Of a stretch of DNA of 64,000 nucleotides, positions 28,754 through 36,607 are shown one piece after another. Made by a program: the position numbers and the translations under genes. The DNA is from Flavobacterium sp. 9 (lineage in GTDB: Bacteria; Bacteroidota; Bacteroidia; Flavobacteriales; Flavobacteriaceae). Where the stretch lies: positions 4,774,001 to 4,838,000 of the forward strand of contig NZ_PEEU01000001.1 in NCBI RefSeq assembly GCF_002754195.1, in the 5' to 3' direction. Under the pieces are notes generated by a model, which ran no database searches, had not been told where the DNA came from, and was given only the letters and a program-made list of their open reading frames with translations. Positions within the stretch are counted from its first letter, which is position 1; the number at the start of each line of letters is the position of its first letter.

Positions 28754-29371
28754 TTAAAAATTTGCTTTTTCAATTATTATATCGTGTTTATTAAATGATA
28801 AATACACTTCTGGAATCGAATATATTTCTTCACAATTTATGTATGTATATACAACTACTTCAGCCAATCTAATTTCTGAAAAGGTTTCAGATTCTGAAAA
28901 TGATTTTACCCATCCGTGATATGTTAAATTATTTTTTATATCTCTTACATATACATAATCAGTATTTGATGAGTTTAGAAATCTTGAAAATAAATTCTCA
29001 TCACCATATTTATTTGAAATACCAAGTTTTTTAGCAATTTTAGAAATGATCTTTTTATTTTCAATTCGGCTTATTAAAAAGGCTAAAATTACGGCAACAA
29101 CTGAAGAAAATCCTATTTCGTTATAAGGAATTTTCTGTGAGTCGGTTAATTGGTTCCAGATTGACAATTCTTCTATAAATGAATCAGAAAAAATATTTAA
29201 AATATTCAGGAATAATTGCAAAATAATGAAAGAAAAAGCACCAAATAAAATTGAATACAAAACAAATTTAAAACTATCCCATTGTTTGTGTAAAATTAGT
29301 TTTCCGAAAATCAATGTTGCAATTGCTCCAGGGAGCAAAAGAATGATTAATTTAACTGTTAATTCCGACAT
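28754..29371 (-). CDS. Membrane protein, possibly DUF6338-like
   Basis: 205 aa with three membrane segments (about 7-25, 35-60 and 85-102) and a soluble C-terminal part of about 90 residues that looks beta-rich (YVYVRDIKNNLTYHGWVKSF...IRLAEVVVYT). This layout is like DUF6338 proteins, but I cannot confirm it. Followed by a 44-aa gene 10 nt downstream. Confidence 0.6.
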   Translation of the reverse strand: MSELTVKLIILLLPGAIATLIFGKLILHKQWDSFKFVLYSILFGAFSFIILQLFLNILNIFSDSFIEELSIWNQLTDSQKIPYNEIGFSSVVAVILAFLISRIENKKIISKIAKKLGISNKYGDENLFSRFLNSSNTDYVYVRDIKNNLTYHGWVKSFSESETFSEIRLAEVVVYTYINCEEIYSIPEVYLSFNKHDIIIEKANF

Positions 29372-29558
29372 TTGTTAATATTAAATTAGATTGATATGTT
29401 ATGAAATTTATATATGATGTTAATATAATTTATTATTTCACCTAATTGTGCAGATTTACAATCCGTCCCCGCAAAGATTAAATTTTAGTTTTTTGCTTTC
29501 AGATTTCATATTCTAATCTCACAGTTGTGGGCATGCAAATCTACAATATTGAAGTTTT

Positions 29559-29828
29559 TTATTGTCTTGCAGATGAACTTCCACCTCCAAATGCTCCAAT
29601 TCCTATGATAAATCCAAGCCAATAAGTAAATCCAGTATTATGTTCGGCGTAAATTCCAATGTTGAAACCAAATAGTTTTCCGATTATAGAAAAAACAATA
29701 ATAATTCCGTGCCAAATACCTGAAAAGAAACCAGATTCATTAGATTCATAATGGTTTGGGGCACAGGAAGAGAGGCTCATTACAAAAAACAATAGAATTA
29801 GTACATTTGTAATTTTTTTTACTTTCAT
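29559..29828 (-). CDS. Small lipoprotein with membrane segments
   Basis: 89 aa. Lipobox LSSC (Cys22), then two hydrophobic stretches (about 36-54 and 66-82) and a closing Gly/Ser-rich tail (FGGGSSSARQ). Similar short lipoproteins of unknown role are common in bacteria. Single gene. Confidence 0.68.
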   Translation of the reverse strand: MKVKKITNVLILLFFVMSLSSCAPNHYESNESGFFSGIWHGIIIVFSIIGKLFGFNIGIYAEHNTGFTYWLGFIIGIGAFGGGSSSARQ

Positions 29829-29871
29829 TTTATTTTTGTTTATATATCATTATTTAACTTCTTTCAGCTTG

Positions 29872-29960
29872 TGTTCACGAGCGAGACGCTAGCGCTAGAG
29901 GCGCCATCTGAGTATTTAAAATTTGGATTGCATTTACGAGAGCGACGTTCGTGACAGCTA
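29872..29960. repeat. Degenerate GAGCGAGACGCTAGCGCT-type repeat, copy 2
   Basis: Contains CACGAGCGAGACGCTAGCGCT and, about 40 nt on, ACGAGAGCGACGTTCGTGA. Related in inverted form to 24466-24545. A 70-aa open frame here is repeat-derived. Confidence 0.5.
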
Positions 29961-29968
29961 TTAATAAA

Positions 29969-30721
29969 TTAGAATCTTTTAAGCTTCTGCTCTTTTTCCA
30001 TTTTTTTTCTGTCATCTTCCAACATTTGCATGTTTTCCATATTAAAATTAATTTTTTTATTTTCTCTAATATAAATGTCAAAATCAAATATTTCTATTTG
30101 ATCATTAATTACAGTTTCGCAATATTTATTGATTTTAAAATCAAAAGTTAGCATTGCTCGAATTCTATTTTCCTCAGAAGCAAAAAAATATTGTAAAAAT
30201 GTATTCAAATATTTTTTAAGTTTTACATTTTTACAAGCATTAGGGGTTTTCTTCTCTTCTGATTTATGTCCTTTTCCTTTGTATTTTTCAAGAATAATAT
30301 TTCTGTAATCTTTATTTAGGCTTGCCCTTATAAAATATAACTTATCATTGTAGAATTTAAGCAGAACGTTTTTAATAACAATATTGTCAGTTTTATAACT
30401 AGGAATAAATATTACTTCTGTAGAGTCATTTACCGAAGCTACTTCGAGATTATACCAACTTTTCACATTTTTATAATCTGGTTTTAGCTCATAAGCAAAT
30501 ATATCTCCTGCATATTCTTCATTAAGATCTTCATATTTAACTATATGATTTTGATATTCATTTTCATCCTCTATAATCGACGTAATTGAAGCATATGAAG
30601 GCAATATCCATTTTAAATCAGAAGTACTTGTCGAATTTATCTCGAAGTCGCCAATTCTTGTTGGACAATCTTGTGCATTTGAATAGATTCCAATAAAAAT
30701 TATAAATAGAAAATATTTCAT
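29969..30721 (-). CDS. Unrecognised secreted protein
   Basis: 250 aa. Signal peptide of 17 residues (YSNAQ) followed directly by DCPTRIGDFEINSTS. Charged, with a Lys-rich C-terminus. No family recognised. 18 nt after the secreted protein gene at 30740-31312, so in its operon. Confidence 0.7.
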   Translation of the reverse strand: MKYFLFIIFIGIYSNAQDCPTRIGDFEINSTSTSDLKWILPSYASITSIIEDENEYQNHIVKYEDLNEEYAGDIFAYELKPDYKNVKSWYNLEVASVNDSTEVIFIPSYKTDNIVIKNVLLKFYNDKLYFIRASLNKDYRNIILEKYKGKGHKSEEKKTPNACKNVKLKKYLNTFLQYFFASEENRIRAMLTFDFKINKYCETVINDQIEIFDFDIYIRENKKINFNMENMQMLEDDRKKMEKEQKLKRF

Positions 30722-30739
30722 AAGTATGCTTTTTAAAAT

Positions 30740-31312
30740 TTATTTAACTTCCTTCAGCATCGTAAGTAATTCTGGAATTTTGCTTACTTGAGATTCCGTC
30801 CAGAAATAATGTTCATTATCTGTCGAGCCATTATCTTTTAAATAGATAGATATTCTTCTTGAACTTTTTCCAATATAGAAACTGAATGTAATTTCTCTGG
30901 AATTAAATATATAAGTTACCGATTGGTTTGTTTCAGTTTTGTCTTTTAAATTTGGAATGACATATTGTTCTATGAAAACTATAAATTCTTCAACTTCATT
31001 TAAATCAATCCATGAGGATTTGAAATAATTACCACTTCTTCCTGCAGATTGATATGCCGCTGTCATGTCCATTTGCAATGATTTTACCTTTTTGTTTGAT
31101 TTCAAATCAATTGCTTCGACCGGAAAGAAAGAAACTACTTCGCCAAGTCCAGACCTAAATTCTGCCTTCACGTTCCAATCTTTATTTATCTGCGTTATTT
31201 CAGCGTTTTCTATAAATTGTCTAGCTTCAGAATTTGGTTTTTCTTTTTGGGCATTGCTTATTGTTATAATTGAAAGCATTAAGAGCGAAATTATTATTTT
31301 GATAGATTTCAT
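30740..31312 (-). CDS. Unrecognised secreted protein
   Basis: 190 aa with a signal peptide of about 22 residues (ITISNAQ). Mixed alpha/beta body (EVEEFIVFIEQYVIPNLKD, then SSRRISIYLKDNG), no family recognised. First gene of a two-gene operon with 29969-30721, driven by the palindrome promoter at 31353-31397. Confidence 0.7.
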   Translation of the reverse strand: MKSIKIIISLLMLSIITISNAQKEKPNSEARQFIENAEITQINKDWNVKAEFRSGLGEVVSFFPVEAIDLKSNKKVKSLQMDMTAAYQSAGRSGNYFKSSWIDLNEVEEFIVFIEQYVIPNLKDKTETNQSVTYIFNSREITFSFYIGKSSRRISIYLKDNGSTDNEHYFWTESQVSKIPELLTMLKEVK

Positions 31313-31352
31313 TTTTATATTGGTTTAGTTATTATTGATTCATCTTCTTTAG

Positions 31353-31397
31353 CAAAACTAATTCCTCTTCACTTGTATATTTTACGGAAATCCATAA
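31353..31397 (-). promoter_or_regulatory. Palindrome-controlled promoter 4
   Basis: On the minus strand TTATGGATTTCCGTAA (31382-31397), then 21 nt, then TAGTTTTG (31353-31360), 41 nt before the ATG at 31312. Confidence 0.67.
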
Positions 31398-31508
31398 GTG
31401 TAAATTGATTATGTGAATTTTTATAAAAACAAACATCGTTTTTAATTTAAACTATTCAGCAAGTAAAAACACCTGATTTTTGCTGAAAGTAGATTAGTTT
31501 AATTTAAT

Positions 31509-31549
31509 ATATAACATTTTTGTTATATAACATAAATGTTATATCTTTG
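31509..31549 (+). promoter_or_regulatory. hicAB promoter with two overlapping palindromic operators
   Basis: Two perfect palindromes with the same arms, ATATAACA-TTTT-TGTTATAT (31509-31528) and ATATAACA-TAAA-TGTTATAT (31525-31544), share 4 nt. The -33 element TTTTG (31518-31522) and the -7 box TATCTTTG (31542-31549), 19 nt apart, are both covered. Binding of HicB here would shut the promoter, so autorepression is likely. Leader of about 80 nt to hicA. Confidence 0.75.
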
Positions 31550-31638
31550 TCCGATCTGATTAAGAAGAAATCTAAAAACATTTAAATACCACAAATAGGG
31601 AAAACGACCGACGTATTTGTTAATTTAAATTAAATCAG

Positions 31639-31827
31639 ATGGCTTCAGTAAATGAGTTGTTGAAACTTCTCAAGAAAGATGGTTGGTTTCTTTATAAAAA
31701 TGGTGCAAACCATGATTTGTATCGGCATGCAACAAAACAGAATCAACTTACAATCCCGAGACATGGGAGTAAAGAAATGGCAAATGGCACTTTAAACAGT
31801 ATTTTGAAAGCAGCAGGACTTAAATAA
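31639..31827 (+). CDS. hicA: HicA mRNA-interferase toxin
   Basis: 62 aa, the usual length for HicA. Double-stranded RNA-binding-like fold with LLKKDGWFLYKNGANHDLYRH, where His25 (in NHDLYRH) fits the catalytic His, then IPRHGSKEMANGTLNSILKAAGL, the standard C-terminal helix. Cuts mRNA when HicB is lost. The toxin gene comes first, 34 nt before hicB, as is usual in hicAB. Confidence 0.92.
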   Translation: MASVNELLKLLKKDGWFLYKNGANHDLYRHATKQNQLTIPRHGSKEMANGTLNSILKAAGLK

Positions 31828-31861
31828 TTCTACAGCTTTTTACAATTTAATTCAGACGAAT

Positions 31862-32272
31862 ATGAATACAGAAAAAAGGGTAATTTCAGTTATTATTGAA
31901 AAAACTTCTACAGGTTTTTCGGCTTATGCAAGAGAAATTGATGGATTAGCTACCATAGGAAGTACTATATCTGAAATAAAAGAAAATTTTAACGAAGTCC
32001 TTCAATATCATGTAGAATATCTACAGGAAAAAGGTGAAAAGGTTACAATCGCTGATTTCGATATTAGTTATCAAGTAGATTTAGAACAAGTGTTTGATTA
32101 TTTTAGTGTAATCAACAAATCAGCTTTTGCAGAGCATTATGCAGGAATAAATCAAAGTTTATTTAGACAATACACTAAAGGTTTAGCAACTTTGTCTAGT
32201 GACAAAATGTTGCAGATTTCTAAAGGATTACACAAATTAGCAGATGAGTTAAGTGATCTGACTTTGGTTTAA
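31862..32272 (+). CDS. hicB: HicB antitoxin
   Basis: 136 aa. N-terminal HicB RNase-H-like fold (VISVIIEKTSTGFSAYAREIDGL, then ATIGSTISEIKENFNEVLQYHVEYL) and a C-terminal helix-turn-helix part (KSAFAEHYAGINQSLFRQYTKG, 96-117), which should bind the operators at 31509-31544. Neutralises HicA by direct contact. Followed at once by an ATT microsatellite. Confidence 0.88.
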   Translation: MNTEKRVISVIIEKTSTGFSAYAREIDGLATIGSTISEIKENFNEVLQYHVEYLQEKGEKVTIADFDISYQVDLEQVFDYFSVINKSAFAEHYAGINQSLFRQYTKGLATLSSDKMLQISKGLHKLADELSDLTLV

Positions 32273-32274
32273 GG

Positions 32275-32305
<31 letters not shown>

Positions 32306-32355
32306 TAAATTGTTTTTGGAGTTTGATTGGAAATAAAAGCTAATTAAAAACCGAA

Positions 32356-32452
32356 AAGCCCTAGCCCTGATAGAAGCGTTATCCTTTTACTGGCTTCTTT
32401 AGCCAGGAAAAGATACAAGCGTCCCGAAGCTTCGGGAGCAGGAAACAGCTCC
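32356..32452. repeat. Dispersed intergenic repeat, CCCGAAGCTTCGGG family, copy 2
   Basis: Inverted relative to copy 1 at 3251: GCCCTAGCCCTGATAGAAGC, then ATCCTTTT, then TCCCGAAGCTTCGGGAGC, then AGCTCC. An extra small hairpin (CTGGCT..AGCCAG) is added in the middle. It fills the space between hicB and prfA. Confidence 0.75.
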
Positions 32453-32550
32453 AAAAAAGATATAACAAATAGGCAGTTCCGATAATTATCGAGATCCAAA
32501 AAACGATCATAATTCCACTAAAAATTAGCCTTAAAAAACTCAAAAGGTTA

Positions 32551-32585
32551 TTGATAGAATTTTAAACAAAAATTTCGTAATTTTG
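32551..32585 (+). promoter_or_regulatory. Likely prfA promoter
   Basis: TAATTTTG (32578-32585) fits the -7 box; the nearest TTG (32551-32553) is 24 nt upstream, slightly far. The prfA ATG is 25 nt downstream of the box. Confidence 0.4.
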
Positions 32586-32609
32586 CACTCCAATAAAAGG
32601 AATTAGAAA

Positions 32610-33686
32610 ATGTTAGATAGACTTCAAATAGTAAAACAACGTTTTGACGAGATTTCGGATTTGATTATCCAGCCGGATGTTATTTCTGATCAGAAACGTT
32701 ATGTGCAATTGAATCAAGAGTACAAAAACTTGAAAGCATTGGCTGAAAAGCGTGATGAATATGTGCTTTTGATGGCTAATATAGATGAGGCAAACGAAAT
32801 TATTGCTGACGGAAGTGATGCAGATATGGTCGAAATGGCCAAAATGCAACTAGATGAAGCAAAAGAAAGATTGCCGGAACTTGAGGAAGAAATCAAGTTT
32901 ATGTTGATCCCTAAAGATCTTGAAGATGCTAAAAACGTGATGGTCGAAATTCGTGCCGGAACGGGTGGAGATGAAGCGAGTATTTTTGCAGGAGATTTAT
33001 TTAGAATGTATACTAAATATTGTGAGAATCAGGGTTGGAGAACTTCTGTGGTAGATATGAACGAAGGAACTTCCGGAGGTTTCAAAGAGGTTATTTTTGA
33101 AGTTTCGGGAGAGGATGTTTACGGAACTTTGAAGTTTGAAGCTGGTGTTCACCGTGTACAACGTGTTCCTCAGACTGAAACACAAGGTCGTGTGCATACA
33201 TCTGCAGCTACTGTAATGGTTTTGCCGGAAGCAGAAGAGTTTGATGTGCAAATTGATATGAACGATGTTCGTGTTGATTTCTTCTGTTCGTCTGGACCTG
33301 GAGGACAATCTGTAAATACGACGAAATCTGCTGTACGTTTAACGCACATTCCAACTGGATTGGTGGCGCAATGTCAGGATCAGAAATCGCAACATAAAAA
33401 TAAAGACAAAGCGTTGAACGTTTTACGTTCTCGTTTGTACGAACAAGAATTGGCTAAAAAAGAGGCTGAAGATGCTACAAAACGTACTTCTCAGGTGAGT
33501 TCTGGAGACAGATCGGCTAAGATTCGTACTTACAACTACGCACAAGGTCGTGTGACAGATCACAGAGTTGGTTTGACACTTTACGATTTAGGAAATATCA
33601 TGAATGGTGACATTCAGAAAATTGTTGCCGAACTTCAATTGGTTAACAATATGGAGAAATTGAAAGAAGCTTCGGAGGTTTTTTAA
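32610..33686 (+). CDS. prfA: Peptide chain release factor 1
   Basis: 358 aa. Ends translation at UAA and UAG. Domain 1 is a helical hairpin (1-100). Domain 2 carries the stop-codon-reading tripeptide at 187-189, here Pro-Gln-Thr ([11 protein letters not shown]) where E. coli has Pro-Ala-Thr; the RF2 type (Ser-Pro-Phe) is clearly excluded. GGQ at 231-233 in [12 protein letters not shown] is the peptide-release motif whose Gln is methylated by PrmC. Single gene with a strong terminator at 33781. Confidence 0.97.
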   Translation: MLDRLQIVKQRFDEISDLIIQPDVISDQKRYVQLNQEYKNLKALAEKRDEYVLLMANIDEANEIIADGSDADMVEMAKMQLDEAKERLPELEEEIKFMLIPKDLEDAKNVMVEIRAGTGGDEASIFAGDLFRMYTKYCENQGWRTSVVDMNEGTSGGFKEVIFEVSGEDVYGTLKFEAGVHRVQRVPQTETQGRVHTSAATVMVLPEAEEFDVQIDMNDVRVDFFCSSGPGGQSVNTTKSAVRLTHIPTGLVAQCQDQKSQHKNKDKALNVLRSRLYEQELAKKEAEDATKRTSQVSSGDRSAKIRTYNYAQGRVTDHRVGLTLYDLGNIMNGDIQKIVAELQLVNNMEKLKEASEVF

Positions 33687-33780
33687 TTTTAAGGTTCTGA
33701 GGTACTGAGTTGCTGAGGTTCTAAGTTTTAGGAACAAAGGCTCAAAGGGACAAAGGCTTTTGCCATCTATGTAAATATAA

Positions 33781-33820
33781 AATATCCTGTTTCACTAATT
33801 GTGAAACAGGATATTTTTTT
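33781..33820 (+). terminator. prfA terminator (first CTGTTTCAC hairpin)
   Basis: A 15-bp perfect stem (33781-33795 with 33801-33815, loop TAATT) is followed by six T. The same stem core CTGTTTCAC/GTGAAACAG returns at 33967 and 34289. Confidence 0.9.
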
Positions 33821-33842
33821 GATGACAATAATAAAAACATAG

Positions 33843-34187
33843 CCAGTGGTTTCAACCACTGGAACGCAATAATAGTCAAAGTTGCAAAGGTTCAGAGGAG
33901 CAAAGGGACAAAGGTTTTTCGTAGAGATGCACAGCAGTGCATCTTATCAAGGAATTTTATTATATGAAAATCCCCTGTTTCACCAATGTGAAACAGGGGA
34001 TTTTTTGGTTCAGACAAAGTCTGGTTGTGAGCTTGCAAAGAAACCTTTGTTCCTTTGCACCTTAAAAAAAAACATAGCCAATGGTTTTAATCATTGGAAC
34101 GCAATATATTCATTCTCAAAATACATTATAAATATTCATCACTATAATGTATTCTCATAATCCGTTTCCCAAGGTTGAAACCTTGGG
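33843..34187. repeat. Three related 20-nt palindromes
   Basis: CCAGTGGTTTCAACCACTGG (33843-33862), CCAATGGTTTTAATCATTGG (34078-34097) and CCCAAGGTTGAAACCTTGGG (34168-34187). The first two are both followed by AACGCAATA. They interleave with the CTGTTTCAC hairpins. No gene is seen in 33687-34618. Confidence 0.75.
33967..34004 (+). terminator. Second CTGTTTCAC hairpin
   Basis: A 17-bp perfect stem (33967-33983 with 33988-34004, loop CAAT) followed by T residues. No gene lies between it and the first copy. Followed by GGTTCAGACAAAGTCTGG, as the third copy is (GGTTCAGATAAAGTCTGG). Confidence 0.7.
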
Positions 34188-34288
34188 CTATGGTTGAAAT
34201 TAGAATGAACCCAAATTGATTTTTAATATTTCATTCATATCATTTTTCCTTAGAGCCTTAGCTACTCAGTGCCTCAGAGCCCTAAATG

Positions 34289-34328
34289 AAAAGCCCCTGT
34301 TTCACCAATGTGAAACAGGGGCTTTTTT
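34289..34328 (+). terminator. Third CTGTTTCAC hairpin
   Basis: A perfect stem of about 17 bp (34289-34305 with 34310-34326, loop CAAT) followed by T residues. It shares its downstream flank with the second copy, so the unit of hairpin plus flank has been duplicated. Confidence 0.7.
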
Positions 34329-34618
34329 TGGTTCAGATAAAGTCTGGTTTTAAGTTTACAAAGAAACCTTAGAACCTTACTGACTCAGTACCTCAGAACC
34401 TCAATAAAATATATAGTGAAGGATATTAACTGTTTAACCGTTTGTCTACAAGAAACGTATAAAGCAAGTTAGATACCTAGAAATACTCGCGTAAATTCAA
34501 AACATTTATATAGATTAGAGTACATGTACACACCGTTCTTTAATACTATATCGGTTAGTTTCTTTTCCATAATACATAAAATTTAGGTTAGACAATTACT
34601 CTTTGATGATTCTTGTTA

Positions 34619-34987
34619 TTATGCTTCCTCTTTTGATGATTCATGTGGTTTTGAAACTAAATTGGTCACGACAAGCTGTAACAACGATCCGAAGATATTC
34701 TTGAATGTCGAAGTACTTTTGCCTACCACAAATCTTTTTGCGAGATAACCAATTCCGATGCTAATAGCAGATTGTGCCAAATTGCTTTTAAAGCCCACAG
34801 TTTCGTTAATTTCCTCGACTGTGTTTCTGATGAGGTTTAGAGGTTTTAGATTATCTTTAATCTCATCGATTTCGTCTTTAATAGCGCACCATTCTGCATC
34901 CTGTCGGATTTCCAGTTGTTCGATCATCTGATTTAATGAATCAATAGTATAAACAGTTTCCATAACAGTCTTTTTTAGTTTTATCAA
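34619..34987 (-). CDS. Unrecognised small protein at the end of the envelope-stress operon
   Basis: 122 aa. Helical N-terminal part with possible coiled coil (15-60), then a Gly-containing amphipathic stretch (LAQSAISIGIGYLAKRFVVG, 69-88) and a hydrophobic part (99-112). The METVYTID start nine codons in (34963) may be the true one. Six nt after the holin-like gene. No family recognised. Confidence 0.65.
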   Translation of the reverse strand: MIKLKKTVMETVYTIDSLNQMIEQLEIRQDAEWCAIKDEIDEIKDNLKPLNLIRNTVEEINETVGFKSNLAQSAISIGIGYLAKRFVVGKSTSTFKNIFGSLLQLVVTNLVSKPHESSKEEA

Positions 34988-34993
34988 TTAGTT

Positions 34994-35371
34994 TCAATCA
35001 GTTTTTGGTTTCTCTTTTTTAGTTTCTTTTAGAATACTGGTAATAATCATATTACCAATAGGAGTTTTAATCAGTTTGTGCTGCGTTTTGAGCATCACAA
35101 TGGCAACAATTAAGTAAAAAAGCGCCATGATAAAAAAACCGTAATAATACTCTCCAAGTTCTTTTCCAATCCATAAACTAATCCCAATATTCAGGAACAA
35201 GGTAAAAAATGCAACAACAGCGCCTACTGCGATCTTTGATGTCAATGTCGATAAAACATCGGCTGATGTTGATACCGTTTTGAGTTTAATTAATTCTAAA
35301 CTCGTTTTGGTATAATTTTCTGCTTTCTCATAAAGATTTAAGTTCTCGTTTGTTGTTGCATTTGATTCCAT
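34994..35371 (-). CDS. Phage-holin-like (Holin-X, DUF1469-type) membrane protein
   Basis: 125 aa. N-terminal amphipathic part, then two membrane helices (about 50-72 and 78-98). The pattern YTKTSLELIKLKTV...LSTLTSKIAVGAV is that of the Holin-X/DUF1469 family, which in Bacteroidota stands with YtxH genes in a stress-type operon, not in phages. No other phage gene is near. Confidence 0.72.
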   Translation of the reverse strand: MESNATTNENLNLYEKAENYTKTSLELIKLKTVSTSADVLSTLTSKIAVGAVVAFFTLFLNIGISLWIGKELGEYYYGFFIMALFYLIVAIVMLKTQHKLIKTPIGNMIITSILKETKKEKPKTD

Positions 35372-35405
35372 GATAGAGGGTATTTATGGTTTAAAAAGTT
35401 CACTT

Positions 35406-35690
35406 TTAATAGTTCGTTTTTACAGTTTTTGCTTCGTCTTTAATAGTGTTGAAGTCTTCTTTTGCCTGATTAAATTTTGCTTTTCCTTCCTCAAGGATAT
35501 CTTTACCATTTGAAGTAATTGTGCTTACAATTCCGTCAAATTTGGCTTTTGCTTTATCTCCGTAATCTTTTGATTTATCTGAGATTTTTTTTCTTGTATT
35601 CACTCCTTTGTCCGGTGCAAATAAAACTCCTAAAAATGCTCCTGCAGCTGCAGCTCCTAAAATTCCTAAAATGGTGTTACTCGTTTTCAT
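35406..35690 (-). CDS. YtxH domain protein
   Basis: 94 aa. One membrane/glycine-rich segment (LGILGAAAAGAFLGVLFAPDKG, about 8-29, where APDKG is the family mark), then a Lys/Asp-rich helical tail. General stress protein family. Operon member between the 50-aa membrane protein and the holin-like gene. Confidence 0.88.
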   Translation of the reverse strand: MKTSNTILGILGAAAAGAFLGVLFAPDKGVNTRKKISDKSKDYGDKAKAKFDGIVSTITSNGKDILEEGKAKFNQAKEDFNTIKDEAKTVKTNY

Positions 35691-35740
35691 AATATTTGAT
35701 TTTAATAGATTAATATAAATTATTTAATAGTTTGTGATTT

Positions 35741-35893
35741 TTAGATTTCGCGACCTTTGATTAGTCTGAATAGTATTGCGATTATGGCAATTACAAGCAG
35801 AATATGAATAATGCTTCCCAGGCTGTAAACAAAGAATCCTAAAGCCCACAGAATAACAAGTATTACTGCGATTGTATATAATAAATTAGACAT
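35741..35893 (-). CDS. lmo0937-type small membrane protein (50 aa)
   Basis: 50 aa: MSNLLYTIAVILVILWALGF opens it, followed by YSLGSIIHILLVIAIIAI and the basic tail RLIKGREI. Two short membrane helices. This matches the lmo0937 family of tiny membrane proteins often found with YtxH and CsbD genes. ATG at 35891-35893, stop at 35741-35743; it is 50 nt before YtxH on the same strand. Confidence 0.82.
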   Translation of the reverse strand: MSNLLYTIAVILVILWALGFFVYSLGSIIHILLVIAIIAILFRLIKGREI

Positions 35894-35930
35894 GGTTTCT
35901 ATCTTTATGGTTAATAATTAATTCTTGTTT

Positions 35931-36572
35931 TTAATTTAATTTATACGAAAGGTATAATGTCAAATTGCTGTTTTTTGCATCCGGAAAAGTATAAGTTGTT
36001 CCTGCAACAGTTCTTTCTTTTCCAACGGTAGTTAAACCGTAATTGTAACGTAAACCAATGCTTATTGGGTTAAAATCTACTCCAACACCTGCTGCTAAAC
36101 CAGCATCAAATTTGTTTAAATCATCAGTGTCAACTTCCTGATCGAAGTTAAAATCTCCGTCACCTGTAACTTTAGAACTTACTAAGTAAGAAGCATAACC
36201 ACCGGCATGAACGTTGAAGTTTTTAGTGATATTAACTCTTACCAATAAAGGAACTTCGATGTAATTTAATTTGAATTTCGCATTTCCGCTTGCTAAAGCA
36301 TTGTTGTAATCCAGTTTAGCACCTTTTGTAGTAAACAAAATCTCTGGCTGAATTGCTATAAAATCCGAAATAGGCAATGTGGCATAAACTCCGGCGTTAA
36401 AACCGTATAATACATTATTGTCATCAGCTTCACTTTGATAAAGGTTAGACATGTTAAATCCCCCTTTTACACCAAATTCGGTGTTGACATTATTGTCCTG
36501 AGCGTGCAGCATTCCAAATGAAGCTGTTAAAAAAAGGGTTAAGGCGCATAAAAAATTTGAGTGCAATTTCAT
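35931..36572 (-). CDS. Outer-membrane beta-barrel (porin-family) protein
   Basis: 213 aa. Signal peptide to about residue 24 (GMLHAQ), then an eight-strand-type barrel with GVKGGFNMSNLY, FKLNYIEVPLLVRVNI, NVHAGGYASYLV and the closing LTLYLSYKLN (last strand). Pfam outer-membrane beta-barrel type. It lies 37 nt before the lmo0937-type gene, so it may lead the operon. Confidence 0.85.
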   Translation of the reverse strand: MKLHSNFLCALTLFLTASFGMLHAQDNNVNTEFGVKGGFNMSNLYQSEADDNNVLYGFNAGVYATLPISDFIAIQPEILFTTKGAKLDYNNALASGNAKFKLNYIEVPLLVRVNITKNFNVHAGGYASYLVSSKVTGDGDFNFDQEVDTDDLNKFDAGLAAGVGVDFNPISIGLRYNYGLTTVGKERTVAGTTYTFPDAKNSNLTLYLSYKLN

Positions 36573-36607
36573 AGTTAAAAAATTTAGTTAATTAATAGTA
36601 TCGGCGT

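Noticed and set aside
28613..28798. 61-aa plus-strand frame, Phe/Trp/Gly-rich
   Set aside because: Antisense of the small Pro/Lys-rich gene; low-complexity mirror.
29875..30087. 70-aa open frame on the minus strand
   Set aside because: Overlaps the secreted protein gene out of frame and ends in repeat sequence.
33882..34160. 92-aa plus-strand frame in the hairpin-rich gap
   Set aside because: Made of hairpin repeats and AAAGG words; no start context.
34994..35371. Prophage remnant because of the holin-like gene
   Set aside because: The family is a usual member of YtxH-type stress operons and no phage structural or integrase gene is near.
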